Positions 55,079-64,000 of a stretch of DNA of 64,000 bases are shown in pieces; the stretch's first letter is position 1; each line of letters opens with the position of its first letter. Below the pieces are notes generated by a model. The model saw only the letters and a program-made list of their open reading frames with translations, searched no databases and was not told the origin of the DNA. This DNA comes from Leptoclinus maculatus (lineage: Eukaryota; Chordata; Actinopteri; Perciformes; Stichaeidae). Both the position numbers and the translations under genes were made by a program. The stretch is from contig JAVDOI010000199.1 of NCBI GenBank assembly GCA_032191485.1, positions 1-64,000 on the forward strand, written 5' to 3'.

Positions 55079-55545
55079 CCTTTCATCACTTTATTTTTAA
55101 TTTTCAATAAAGGGCATCTCTTAGCCTTTCCACATAGTGTATTGTAATTGTAAACATATAAAAGTCAGCCATTCACTTGAACGAACATTAACCCTGTCCA
55201 CACTGTCTGACCAAAGAAATCCACAAACAGGATACAAGAGGCTATGTATGGTGGGGACATTCAGGTGGGTCAATCAGCAGTAACACATTAAAAACAGGCT
55301 TTTGGAAACATGAGACCCCACTAAACCAAATGGGGGCCTACTCCTGAGAACAAAACCAGCTTGTTATAGGAATCATTGTAGTGGTTTAAGAAAAATAGAA
55401 AAATAAATGGCACTTTTTCCCATAAAATAGAAACAGAAAATGCAATTAAATAAACAGAAAATCCACTTCATCATTGCCTAAATAAACAGAAAGTGCACTT
55501 TATCCCATGAAGTTCATAATTTTTCTCTATTCTTCAAAATAGCGA
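55079..55545. other. Non-coding stretch
   Basis: Probably 3' non-coding sequence of the minus-strand hAT element that follows. Nothing else is seen. Confidence 0.4.
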
Positions 55546-57645
55546 TTGTATCGCATGAGTAAAAGTCTCTCGACTCTTTTATCCGACAGCCTGTTCCTCC
55601 TTGGGGTCAGAACAATACTGCCCAGGCTGAAAAGCCTTTCGACAGGTGCACTTGATGGTATTGGAGTGTTGTATTGCTTTGCAATATCCTTAATCCTAGG
55701 GAACCTGGAGAGAACCTCCAGTTGGATCCGGGCATTTTTAAGTACTCCATGACTTCTGTTTCTGCCGTGTAGGAAAACTCCTCTTCAAAATCAAAAAAGT
55801 CAGTGTGACTGGAGTAGGGCTGCACAATTAATCGAATTTTAATCGCGATCACGATTATGGCTGCCACGATTAAATGAGCATGATCGTCGGCGATATTGAC
55901 GTTTAAAATGCGTGCTCTGCTACATATCAAATCAAGCGCTTCCTCAAATAAGAGTCAGCCAACCACCAGGGGGAGAACGAGATGGGAGGTGTCATGCACG
56001 CACCCTGCAGCGGCAGCCTCAAAAAAAGTTCTGTCTGCAGTCGACTCCGGTATTAGTAGAAGAGTAGAGAGAGACAGACAACAGAACAGACAGCAGACGG
56101 TCACGGGTGTTGTGTGAAAGGTAAATAAAATGTCAGGAGCAGAAGGCGAGGAGCTAGTCCCTCGAAAAGGATCATCATCAGTTATCTGGAAGTTTTTTGG
56201 ATTTAGGGCAAGTGATGTTAAACAAGAAAAAATCATATGCACAGAGTGCGTTATGCTGCGTTCACACCAAACGCAAATTCGCGTCCATCGCGCCGCCGGT
56301 CTCGCCGGGGACCATTTGTGTTCAATCGCGCTGGACGCGCTGGAGAGGGGGCGGGGCTTATCGCCCTGAAAGCCGTTCAACTGTCAACATACCGGTACTT
56401 GTTTTCTCAATGGAGCTCGCATCGATCGGTGCTAGGCTATGCTAACATGGTAGCAGCTCCATCAACACTCACAATAAGTGAAAGTGCAATAAAAAGATGT
56501 TGTCCCTAAAATTAATGAATAATCGTGATGAATAATCGTGATCTCAATATTGATCAAAATAATCGCGATTATGATTTTGGCCATAATCGTGCAGCCCTAG
56601 ACTGGAGGTGGTTGGGCTCTGAACTGCTGGTCCAATCTGTGGCTCATCAGGAATCCGGGCACGACACTCAGAAATTAGCAGGCTTTTAACAGCATCTCTT
56701 CTCTTCTCATCTTTGAGCCAGCGGACCTTGAATTTGGGCATTGTGGCAGCAGCCATGAGAGCATCCTTGCTGTCCAAGACGGATGAAAATCTGTCTTTGA
56801 TCGCCTGTGATATGAAACAGTATAGGCTACATTAGACAAACATATAGGCTACAGTTCAATAAAGGGAACAGCAACCCACATACACAGCTCTGCTGCTCAT
56901 CCCACAAATGCATGTTCCTTACAAATGTGGCACCATTTAAAAGGGAAATAAACAGGCTTTCCAACGCTATAAGATTTATTGCCAAGAAGCATTGTTACAA
57001 CAAAGAAATAATCTACCAAACACAAATGTCCTTACTTTTTGTGCTAAGTTTAAATGCTATACACTGTAGACTATTATGTTGGGGGTATTCATTTTATTAT
57101 TCAATATGTATTTACCTGTACAATAGCTCCAGGCATGCCAGCTGTCATCTGAGAAAGGCCTTCCTTCAATGCAAGCAACTTCAACATCAGAATTTCCAAG
57201 GTTGGCAGGAGGGTGCCATAGTAGCAATCATCATCACCTTGTAGTATATCTAATGCAGCAGCAAGAGGTTTTGACACTGTACAATATTCCTTCAGGAACC
57301 GATACTCTCGCTCAGTGATGCATCTATCACCCAGTCTAGTTTAAATCTCTGATTGGGATCTCTATGATGAGGGACAGGGCGTCATGAGTCGAGTTCCAGC
57401 GTGTAGCAGTGGGCATGATGAGCTTTCTTTTGATCACATCCTCAACCTGGTCTGAAGCCACAGTAGAGCGACTAGTTTTTGTCCAGAGAGCTGTGCACTT
57501 GGCGAGAGCACTTCTGTAAACTGCTTTACAGTCATTGTTACTTGTCAGCCATTTCTCAAGGTCATTTTTGGAGATCAGGTTCAGTGTATGCGATGCACAG
57601 CGCAAGTGAGGCGGCAATGAAAATGCGGCGTCTGATTCTGTAGAG
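55546..57645 (-). mobile_element. hAT transposase gene, degenerate, interrupted by another hAT
   Basis: The minus strand encodes, in order: PPHLRCASHTLNLIS, ALWTKTSRSTVASDQVEDVI and PTATRWNSTHDAL (57336-57640), the middle part with TMPKFKVRWLKDEKRRDAV (about 56610-57330), and the C-terminal dimerisation domain APVERLFSLGSIVLTPRRNR (55546-55650). This is a hAT transposase with frame breaks. A second element is inserted at 55815-56599. The 5' part is cut off by the retroviral LTR. Confidence 0.85.
55815..56599 (+). mobile_element. Nested hAT element, 785 bp, with 8-bp target duplication
   Basis: The termini are TAGGGCTGCACAATTAATCG and CCATAATCGTGCAGCCCTA, flanked by GACTGGAG on both sides (55807-55814 and 56600-56607). 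From 56130 a frame encodes SSSVIWKFFGFRASDVKQEK, the start of a BED zinc finger of a ZBED-like transposase. It then runs at about 56250 into a TGCTGCGTTCACACCAAACG sequence typical of a different fish MITE, so the order is MITE in hAT in hAT. Confidence 0.88.
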
Positions 57646-57669
57646 TGTGGTATATTTTCAGCCTTCGTG

Positions 57670-58060
57670 TAAGGGGCCTCTTTATTGGGGGTCTTGGATG
57701 GGAACCAGATATGCATGGATTCCCATGACCTCAAGGCAGGTAATGGGGGTGAAGAAACCACCCATTGATTAACTTCCTCCCTTATGGAGCAATACTGGTT
57801 TACCATTCTTCTTTATGGAGCCATACATTGGTTAACCATTCCTCCCTTATGAGATGCATACATGCACACTATATAAGAAGACGCGGAGTCTCTCATCTTT
57901 AGGCTCTTTTTGGATTCAACCCAGGACCTCCAGGTGGTCTAGACACCTGTATGACATGTGTTACTTGTTTGTAATAAACTTTATTATACCAGCAAGAACA
58001 GTGTCCGCGGAGCATTCTTCATCATCACTTCAACAGCACTGTCGCAGAAAAGATACGACA
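57670..58060 (+). mobile_element. Endogenous retrovirus 5' LTR
   Basis: The sequence ends ...TACGACA directly before a primer-binding site. It has a TATA box (TATATAAG, 57870) and an AATAAA signal (57973-57978), in the spacing expected for U3-R-U5. The left border is uncertain (57650-57740), because it interrupts the hAT gene and the matching 3' LTR is outside the window. Confidence 0.75.
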
Positions 58061-58062
58061 AT

Positions 58063-58080
58063 TGGCGTCACGAACAGGAT
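58063..58080 (+). other. Retroviral primer-binding site
   Basis: TGGCGTCACGAACAGGAT lies two bases after the LTR, with the TGG start typical of tRNA-primed retroviruses. The tRNA species was not determined. Confidence 0.75.
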
Positions 58081-59097
58081 CGGAGGTGGCCTCATGCTGT
58101 TTTTCAGCTGAAAACTTCATAGAACGGTGAGAACACTCGATTTAATGCTGGTCATGAAATTGGGGCTGTTATATGAAGTTGGACACACCGTAAATTAAGA
58201 ACCTCATTGTAATGGACATGTCCTGTTGATTTGATGTTTAAAGAGAGGCTCCGTGCTAAATTTAATAAAAAAGGGGAAGATAAAAAAGTGAAGGAAAGAT
58301 GTATGAGAAATACAATAAATAGTTTAGAATAGTTTCATGGGGACGATAAGGTGTGCTAAACAGTATCGTGCAAGATTAATGAAGAGGGGCCTTTAACTTC
58401 TTAACGGTAAGACACATGCATATTAGTCACTGCGTAACGATGGCTTTGACATAGTCCGGAATTAAGTTAGAAATACAAAATTGGGGAAACCTGGATCCAG
58501 GTAATTTGAATAAATAAATGTAAAAAGGTAAAGAAAGAGTGATAAGGAAATAAAGGAAATTCTCATATGAGTGAGCCGCAAAATCGGATAGGATAAGAAT
58601 ATTTAGTATGGGCCGAATTAAAACCTGAAATATCATCTGATGGTCAGTGTAAGAACTGGAGAGTGTAGAAATCACAGTTCGATTGACCGTTACCACTCTG
58701 ACATTTGTTGACGAACAGTGTCTGATGCAGCCTCTCATCGAATATTTACACCTCAAAGGTAGCATAAATTTTATGGAAAAAAAATAAGGAAAGCGGCCAA
58801 AAAAGCATGCTGTGAGACTGAAGATATCTGAGGAATGTGTGTGTGTGAATTGACTTTGGAACAAGGAGAGAGAGGAAAAAAGGTGGGGGCATAGGAATGT
58901 GTGTGTGTGTGTGTGTGTAAACTTGGCTGGAGATGAGTGTCAGGTGTGGAACATAAAATAAAAGAAAAAGAGAATAGACGCATTAAAGTTAATAGAAGAA
59001 GATAAAACACAATATGATTGAATAAACATATAGAGGTGAGGATTTGAGAACAAGACATGGAATAATTTGTAAGGATAGATATGTGGAATGATGTATT

Positions 59098-59395
59098 GAA
59101 TAAATGAAACATGAGCTCTTCTTAAAAGGGACGTAATATAACAAATAAGCTGTTAAATACACAATGAACTTCGTATAAGAAGGGTAATGATTTGAACAAG
59201 TGAATAAATGAAACATGAGCTCTTCTTAAAAGGGACGTAATATAATAAATAAGCTGTTAAATACACAATGAACTTCGTATAAGAAGGGTAATGATTTGAA
59301 CAAGTGAATAAATGAAACATGAGCTCTTCTTAAAAGGGACGTAATATAATAAATAAGCTGTTAAATACACAATGAACTTCGTATAAGAAGGGTAG
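59098..59395. repeat. 104-bp tandem repeat, 2.9 units
   Basis: Unit starts are at 59098, 59202 and 59306, almost identical, beginning GAATAAATGAAACATGAGC. The last unit ends at AAGAAGGGTA. Confidence 0.93.
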
Positions 59396-60109
59396 AGTTT
59401 GAAACACCCCCCCCCTCACTAATCTCAAATGACCCTCTAGAGAGAAATGGAATGTGAGAGTGGAAGAGTGAAGTCAAGGGTCAGCTGGTATTCAATGTTT
59501 ATACTAGGGGTTTAATTTTAAAAGAAAAAGAGAAGAAATGTATGATGTTGTTAAAGGGACCAATGGGTTCACAAGAGACTAATCCATTGCCTGTTTCTGT
59601 TTGTTGTTATGTCATTTACGGTGAATGAGAATTAAGGGGAGGCAAGGCAGTGGGCTGGCACATTACGGAGTGTGGCTTGCTGAAGTCCACGGGGAGGCTT
59701 CCGTTTCGATCTACTAAAGGCCAGTACAACTTTATCCACAAACTCTTTAGCAAAACAAAAAAAAAAAAAAAAAACAGAAAACCTGCATTTTCCAGATTTG
59801 TATGTGTTCTCAGTCGAAGGTAATATTGATGGTACACATATAAACCTGCTTTCAGTTATAAGCCTATGAGGAAACTGACCTGCTCATTTTACATGAAAGA
59901 GTACATACTCTAGGCAGTTAGGAGAAAGAAACATATAAATAACTAGGAGACTTGGCAACTGATTGATCAGCTAATACATTTAATTAAGTAATGGCACATG
60001 TTTGTTTGGTATAACTTCTGCTGACTATTGCGGTTGTTCATTTATGTTATTGTGCGTGGGTTGTTCTGATCTGTGCTGTGGTGGACATTCAATGTGGTGA
60101 CTGGTTGAC

Positions 60110-60345
60110 GATTTGAGCTGAATATTAATTGGTTAATTGGTTTATTGAAGTGGTTGGTTGATTTGTTGATTGATTGATTGATTGATTTATTGATTTGTTG
60201 GTTGTTGATTGAGTAATTGATTTATTTATTGGTTGGTTGATTTGATTGATTGATTGATTGATTTGTTGGTTGTTGATTGATTGATTGGTTTATTGGTTTA
60301 TTGGTTTATTGGTTAATTGGTTAATTTGTTAATTGGTTAAAAAAA
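60110..60345. repeat. Imperfect (TTGATTGA)n / TTGGTTTA microsatellite
   Basis: A strand-asymmetric T/G-rich run in the ERV leader, ending in poly-A at 60341-60354. Confidence 0.9.
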
Positions 60346-60441
60346 AAAAAAAGAAAGGGGTAATCCAAACAGCCTTGAGTAGTTTAATTGTAGCAATCAC
60401 TTCTTAAAGTACAATAAACGAAACATAAGGAAGCCGTTATA

Positions 60442-61095
60442 ATGGGAAAAAAGAACACTAAAATTCCAAAAGTAATCACTCCTGTTGATATAGTACAGAA
60501 GAATAATCCTTTAATTAGAGGCATCGCAAACATTGCAAAAATATCGAAAAAATGGCATGAACGCTGGTCTGAAATTGACCAACCATGGCCAGTGGAGGGG
60601 ACTCTTAACCCAGATGTAATTCAAATAATGACGGTACTTGTATCCACATACAAGGCAGAGCAAAAGAAGGGAAAAAAGGGGAGAAAGCGCAAGGAGAAGA
60701 GGCAGGTGGAGCTTGGCATTCTCCAGTTGTTTGAAAATGAGGGACAGAATCTGATCAAAGCTGCAAACGATAAGACAGACAAAGCTATAGAAGACATAAA
60801 ACAAAATACAGAACAAACAGAAAAACTGATGACAAACATCAATTCAGAGTTCTCACATATGAGCCCAGTGAAGGGACCGCCACCTTATGAGGTAGGGAGG
60901 ACGTCTAAGAGAATCTATCCTCAGGTCCCAGTGATCAGCCAGGAGGGTGGCTACCGTATCAAAAAAGACAATGATAGAATAATAGAAACAGGACGAGCAG
61001 AGACAACTATACGGATGTATCCAGGTTCCAAAAGTAAGAGGAAAACAAAGTTTGAATCTGGAAGAGTGAGGATCAGAGGTTCATTAAGATCATGA
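60442..61095 (+). CDS. ERV gag-like protein (N-terminal part only)
   Basis: The 217-residue basic protein has a late-domain motif PPPY (about residue 148), typical of the matrix/p12 region of gamma- and epsilon-like Gag. No capsid major homology region and no CCHC zinc knuckle are present, so most of Gag is missing. The initial Met is not followed by a clear myristoylation context beyond MGKK. Its TGA stop overlaps the ATG of the pol frame (ATGA at 61092-61095). The family assignment comes from position, the PPPY motif and the following pol. Confidence 0.7.
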   Translation: MGKKNTKIPKVITPVDIVQKNNPLIRGIANIAKISKKWHERWSEIDQPWPVEGTLNPDVIQIMTVLVSTYKAEQKKGKKGRKRKEKRQVELGILQLFENEGQNLIKAANDKTDKAIEDIKQNTEQTEKLMTNINSEFSHMSPVKGPPPYEVGRTSKRIYPQVPVISQEGGYRIKKDNDRIIETGRAETTIRMYPGSKSKRKTKFESGRVRIRGSLRS

Positions 61096-64000
61096 TCTCT
61101 GCTCAAGGACAAGGACAGCCACAAACTGTGCGAATGACACATGAATCAATCTGCAGTGCTAAGATGGATTCAGACTCATTGAAAGAAGAAATGCTACAAC
61201 AAGTTCCAGAAGGTTTGTGGGCTCGGCACAGTAATGATATTGGACTTGTGAAGTCAGCTCAACCAGTAAGAGTTGAACTTCGACCAGGAGTCAAACCACC
61301 TTGGAGGAACCAGTATCCACTGAGTGAAGAGGCAACCCGAGGAATTGAACCACAGATTGAAGGACTTTTCAAGGCAGGTGTGTTAAGGATAACACAGAAT
61401 CCCCAGAGCAACACGCCTTTGTTGCCGATAAAGAAGCCAGATAATTCATATCGCCTGACACATGATTTAAGAGCGGTCAATGACGTGGTGGTTGATTTTC
61501 CAGCAGAAGTACCGGACCCACATACTTTGTTGGCCCAACTTCCGCCACATGCGTCACATTTCACAGTGTTAGATTTATGTGGTGCGTTTTTTAGTGTTCC
61601 ACTTAGTAGGGAAAGCCAAAGCTTATTTGGGTTCACGTACAAGGGACAATCTTATGAGTATGAGAGACTGCCACAAGGGTTCAAACATAGTCCTCACATT
61701 TTCAATAAAATAGTGAAAGACGATTTGGAGGGGATAGAGCAGGTAATAAAAAGCAATGTAATTCAATACGTGGACGACATCATCATTTGTTCACCAGATG
61801 AGGAGACATGTCATAAAGACTCAATTAAATTGCTACAAATACTGGCAGAGAAGGGGCACAAGGCCTCTCTGAAGAAGCTGCAGTATTGCCAGGAGAAGGT
61901 GACTTATTTGGGTCAATCAATAACGAAGGGACACAGAAGCATCTCTGAGAGTCACGTGGAGGCTATTCGCAAGGCTCCAAAACCCAGAACAGTCCGAGAG
62001 ATGATGACATTCCTTGGAATTGCAGGATATTCCTCAGCTTGGGTTGAAGATTATGCTAGCTTGACGGGGCCTTTGAGAGCTATGATCAAAGAGACTGGGA
62101 ATGCTAAGCTACACTGTAATCTGTCCTGGACACACGATGGCCTTTTGGCATTTGAAGCAACAAAAAAGAGGTTGCAAGAGGCTCCGGCGCTAGCAATTCC
62201 AGACTACTCTAGGAATTTTGTGTTATATGTATCTACTTCTATTGGGGGTAGACATGCATGTGCAGTTCTTTGTCAACCAACGGGTACGGGGACGAGTCCT
62301 CAACCTATTTCGTATTACTCCACGGCTTATTCAGAAGTGGAACTAGGGTTACCACTGTGTTACAGAGCTATGGTGGGAGTTTCTCTAATGTACAATAAAG
62401 CATCATCGGTGACAATGGGATATCCAGTGACAATTCTCACACATCATAGTCTCAGAAATCTTTTGAATTATGGTAAAAACAACTTGACTATGTCTAGGCT
62501 CAGAGACTATCATAGGCTCTTAGAGCAGGAAGATGTTACCCTAGCAAGGTGTGTTACGGTAAATCCGGCAGAAAATTTGCCAACTCCGGAAGATGGTGAG
62601 CCACACGATTGTGTTCAAGAAGCAGAGAAATACTCTAGACTTAGATCAGATCTACAAGCTCTACCATTGCATGAGGTGGACTTGGAGTATTGGACGGATG
62701 GGTCATGTTATCGTGTGGGCGATAAATTAAGTGCTGGCTATGCAGTAGTAAAAGCCCAAGGAACTGGATTTGTAGTTGAAAAGGCTGAAGGGATACCACA
62801 GCCTGCATCTGCACAACTTGCGGAGCTGGTGGGGCTAACTGAAGCATGTTTGTTGGCAGAAGGGAAGCGAGTGACAATATATACCGACTCTGCATATGCA
62901 CATAATGTGTGCCATTTGTTTGGAGCGGTGTGGAAGAACCGAGGGTTTAAGAAAACGGATGGTTCACCGATACAGCATCACGCTCAGATCATGAAATTGT
63001 TGCAGGCTATGATGAAGCCTAAAGAGATAGCAATAGCTAAATGTGCGGCACATAAGAGAGATGCGTCAAGGGTTTCACAAGGGAATAGAGCGGCTGATGA
63101 AGCGGCAAAAGCAGTCACAGGAGCAGATAAATTGGGCAAAGTACTTCTCGTCACGCATGAAGTGAACTGGGAAGACAAAATTACACTCAAAGATGTGATT
63201 TTAATACAGGAAGCTGCTCCTGAAATGGACCAACAGTTGTGGCTAGACCGAGGTGCCACCCGAGATTCTACTGGACTTTGGAGAAATCATGAGGGGTTGA
63301 TACTATCACCTCCAGACCTGCTGGGTCTGATGATCCAGGAGGCACATGGCTTAGCTCATGTTGCAAGGGGGGAAGTTAAGAGAAAGATCACAAAAGAGTA
63401 TGGTTTTTGGGCACCATGTTTGCTTGAACAGATTGATTATGTCATAGGCAGGTGCATTATCTGTTTGAAAAACAACGTTCGGAGGGGAGTGCCGGTTCCT
63501 CCTGGCTATATCCCAACTCCAAGGGGTCCTATGCGTGAACTAGTTGTGGACTATGTTGACATGATAAAACCAATTGAAGGGAAAAGATACATGCTGGTCG
63601 TTGTGGACAGATTTTCACGATGGCCTGAGGCGTGTCCAACAAAACGAAAAGATGCTCAGTCTGTTGCCAAGTTCTTATGTAAAGAAGTCATAAGCAGGTG
63701 GGGACTTCCAGATCGAATCTCCTCAGACAATGGGAAAGAGTTTGTGGATAAGACAGTAAAATTGATTTTGCAAAAACTAGGAATTAAACAGCGCCTTGGT
63801 GCAGTTTATCATCCTCAAAGTCAAGGGATGTGCGAAAGAATGAATGGGGTTCTGAAAAATCGTATTGTCAAAATATGCCAACACACGGGGTTAAATTGGA
63901 TAGCTGCACTTCCATTAGCATTAATGGTATGTCGCTCTAGTGAGCTCCGTGATTTACATATGACACCTCATGAGTTGGTTACAGGAAGACTGATGCCAAC
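61092..64000 (+). CDS. ERV pol: reverse transcriptase, RNase H, integrase; open to the right edge
   Basis: The frame stays open for at least 969 codons and runs off the window. Motifs in order: RT palm (DLCGAFFSV near 61575, YVDD at 61767-61778), the FLGIAGY connection, and RNase H (YWTDGS near 62690, YTDSAYAHN near 62880, RAADEAAK near 63090). Then come an HHCC zinc finger and the integrase DDE triad (VVDYVD near 63545, SSDNGKEF near 63725, CERMNG near 63832). The gamma/epsilon-like layout with RNase H before integrase is clear. No protease (DTG) is found upstream, so PR and the end of gag appear deleted. All three enzymes keep their key residues. Expression is unknown. Confidence 0.9.
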   Translation, partial: MISAQGQGQPQTVRMTHESICSAKMDSDSLKEEMLQQVPEGLWARHSNDIGLVKSAQPVRVELRPGVKPPWRNQYPLSEEATRGIEPQIEGLFKAGVLRITQNPQSNTPLLPIKKPDNSYRLTHDLRAVNDVVVDFPAEVPDPHTLLAQLPPHASHFTVLDLCGAFFSVPLSRESQSLFGFTYKGQSYEYERLPQGFKHSPHIFNKIVKDDLEGIEQVIKSNVIQYVDDIIICSPDEETCHKDSIKLLQILAEKGHKASLKKLQYCQEKVTYLGQSITKGHRSISESHVEAIRKAPKPRTVREMMTFLGIAGYSSAWVEDYASLTGPLRAMIKETGNAKLHCNLSWTHDGLLAFEATKKRLQEAPALAIPDYSRNFVLYVSTSIGGRHACAVLCQPTGTGTSPQPISYYSTAYSEVELGLPLCYRAMVGVSLMYNKASSVTMGYPVTILTHHSLRNLLNYGKNNLTMSRLRDYHRLLEQEDVTLARCVTVNPAENLPTPEDGEPHDCVQEAEKYSRLRSDLQALPLHEVDLEYWTDGSCYRVGDKLSAGYAVVKAQGTGFVVEKAEGIPQPASAQLAELVGLTEACLLAEGKRVTIYTDSAYAHNVCHLFGAVWKNRGFKKTDGSPIQHHAQIMKLLQAMMKPKEIAIAKCAAHKRDASRVSQGNRAADEAAKAVTGADKLGKVLLVTHEVNWEDKITLKDVILIQEAAPEMDQQLWLDRGATRDSTGLWRNHEGLILSPPDLLGLMIQEAHGLAHVARGEVKRKITKEYGFWAPCLLEQIDYVIGRCIICLKNNVRRGVPVPPGYIPTPRGPMRELVVDYVDMIKPIEGKRYMLVVVDRFSRWPEACPTKRKDAQSVAKFLCKEVISRWGLPDRISSDNGKEFVDKTVKLILQKLGIKQRLGAVYHPQSQGMCERMNGVLKNRIVKICQHTGLNWIAALPLALMVCRSSELRDLHMTPHELVTGRLMP

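Larger units (their letters stand above)
58081..60441 (+). other. ERV leader region, 2.4 kb, no long frame
   Basis: This is unusually long for a retroviral leader. It holds a (TG)n run near 58897-58918, a three-fold 104-bp tandem repeat (59098-59395), a C8 run (59406), a poly-A run (59755-59774) and a TTGATT-rich stretch (60110-60345). Insertions after integration cannot be excluded. Confidence 0.6.

Noticed and set aside
61259..63259. Minus-strand ORFs over the retroviral pol
   Set aside because: Shadows of the long + strand pol frame with its catalytic motifs.

Overview
The window is nuclear DNA from a ray-finned fish, most likely a percomorph teleost. It holds vertebrate multi-exon genes with GT-AG and a few GC-AG introns. 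It also holds teleost-type mobile elements: an L2-clade LINE with an ATTGA-rich tail, a Penelope-like element with a GIY-YIG domain, an L1/Tx1-like ORF1, several hAT elements, a Gypsy chromovirus and an endogenous retrovirus. There is no sign of prokaryotic sequence. Most long open frames in the window are tandem-repeat artefacts; the real coding sequence lies in short exons.

Region by region. (1) 1861-7919, + strand: the middle of SCO-spondin (sspo), 20 exons encoding an F5/8C domain, two LDLa modules, TIL-type cysteine modules and seven thrombospondin type 1 repeats. It stops after a TSR exon and does not resume. One TSR exon has a frameshift in a C7 run, and one exon junction is out of phase. 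(2) 8506-8923: a solo Gypsy LTR with a 6-bp target duplication. 9065-9455: an inverted, internally deleted copy of two pieces of the same sspo. (3) 10421-24398, - strand: the muscle nicotinic acetylcholine receptor alpha-1 gene (chrna1). Exons 2-10 lie at 24.4-16.5 kb. A nearly identical tandem copy of exons 4-10 lies at 13.0-10.4 kb (offset 6074 bp), and a third fragment with only the last exon lies at 40.2 kb. Exon 6 has the same small deletion in both copies, which breaks the frame and removes the alpha-defining cysteine pair. A 69-bp minisatellite and hAT remnants separate the copies. (4) 20.5-31 kb: intronic and intergenic sequence with a 20-bp minisatellite, a dispersed repeat, a TIR transposon (27454-28948) and a 1.7-kb polypyrimidine tract. 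(5) 31058-38095: a 7-kb array of alternating ~943-bp and ~594-bp units built of inverted repeats. (6) 38.1-43 kb: a Gypsy 3' end with its LTR, then a mosaic segment that repeats parts of 10.3-11.1, 26.7-27.5 and 28.9-30.3 kb. (7) 43.2-47.5 kb: two frame-compatible exons of an unidentified host gene, split by an L2 LINE. (8) 48.6-57.6 kb: a dense nest of mobile elements. (9) about 57.67 kb to the right edge: an endogenous retrovirus with LTR, primer-binding site, a long leader, a short gag-like frame and a pol frame still open at 64000.

The main theme is structural. Pieces of two conserved genes were copied, inverted, deleted and rejoined, and mobile elements or tandem repeats sit at or near many of the junctions. 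The copies are nearly identical. They are therefore either recent segmental duplications or partly haplotype/assembly artefacts, and the sequence alone cannot separate these.
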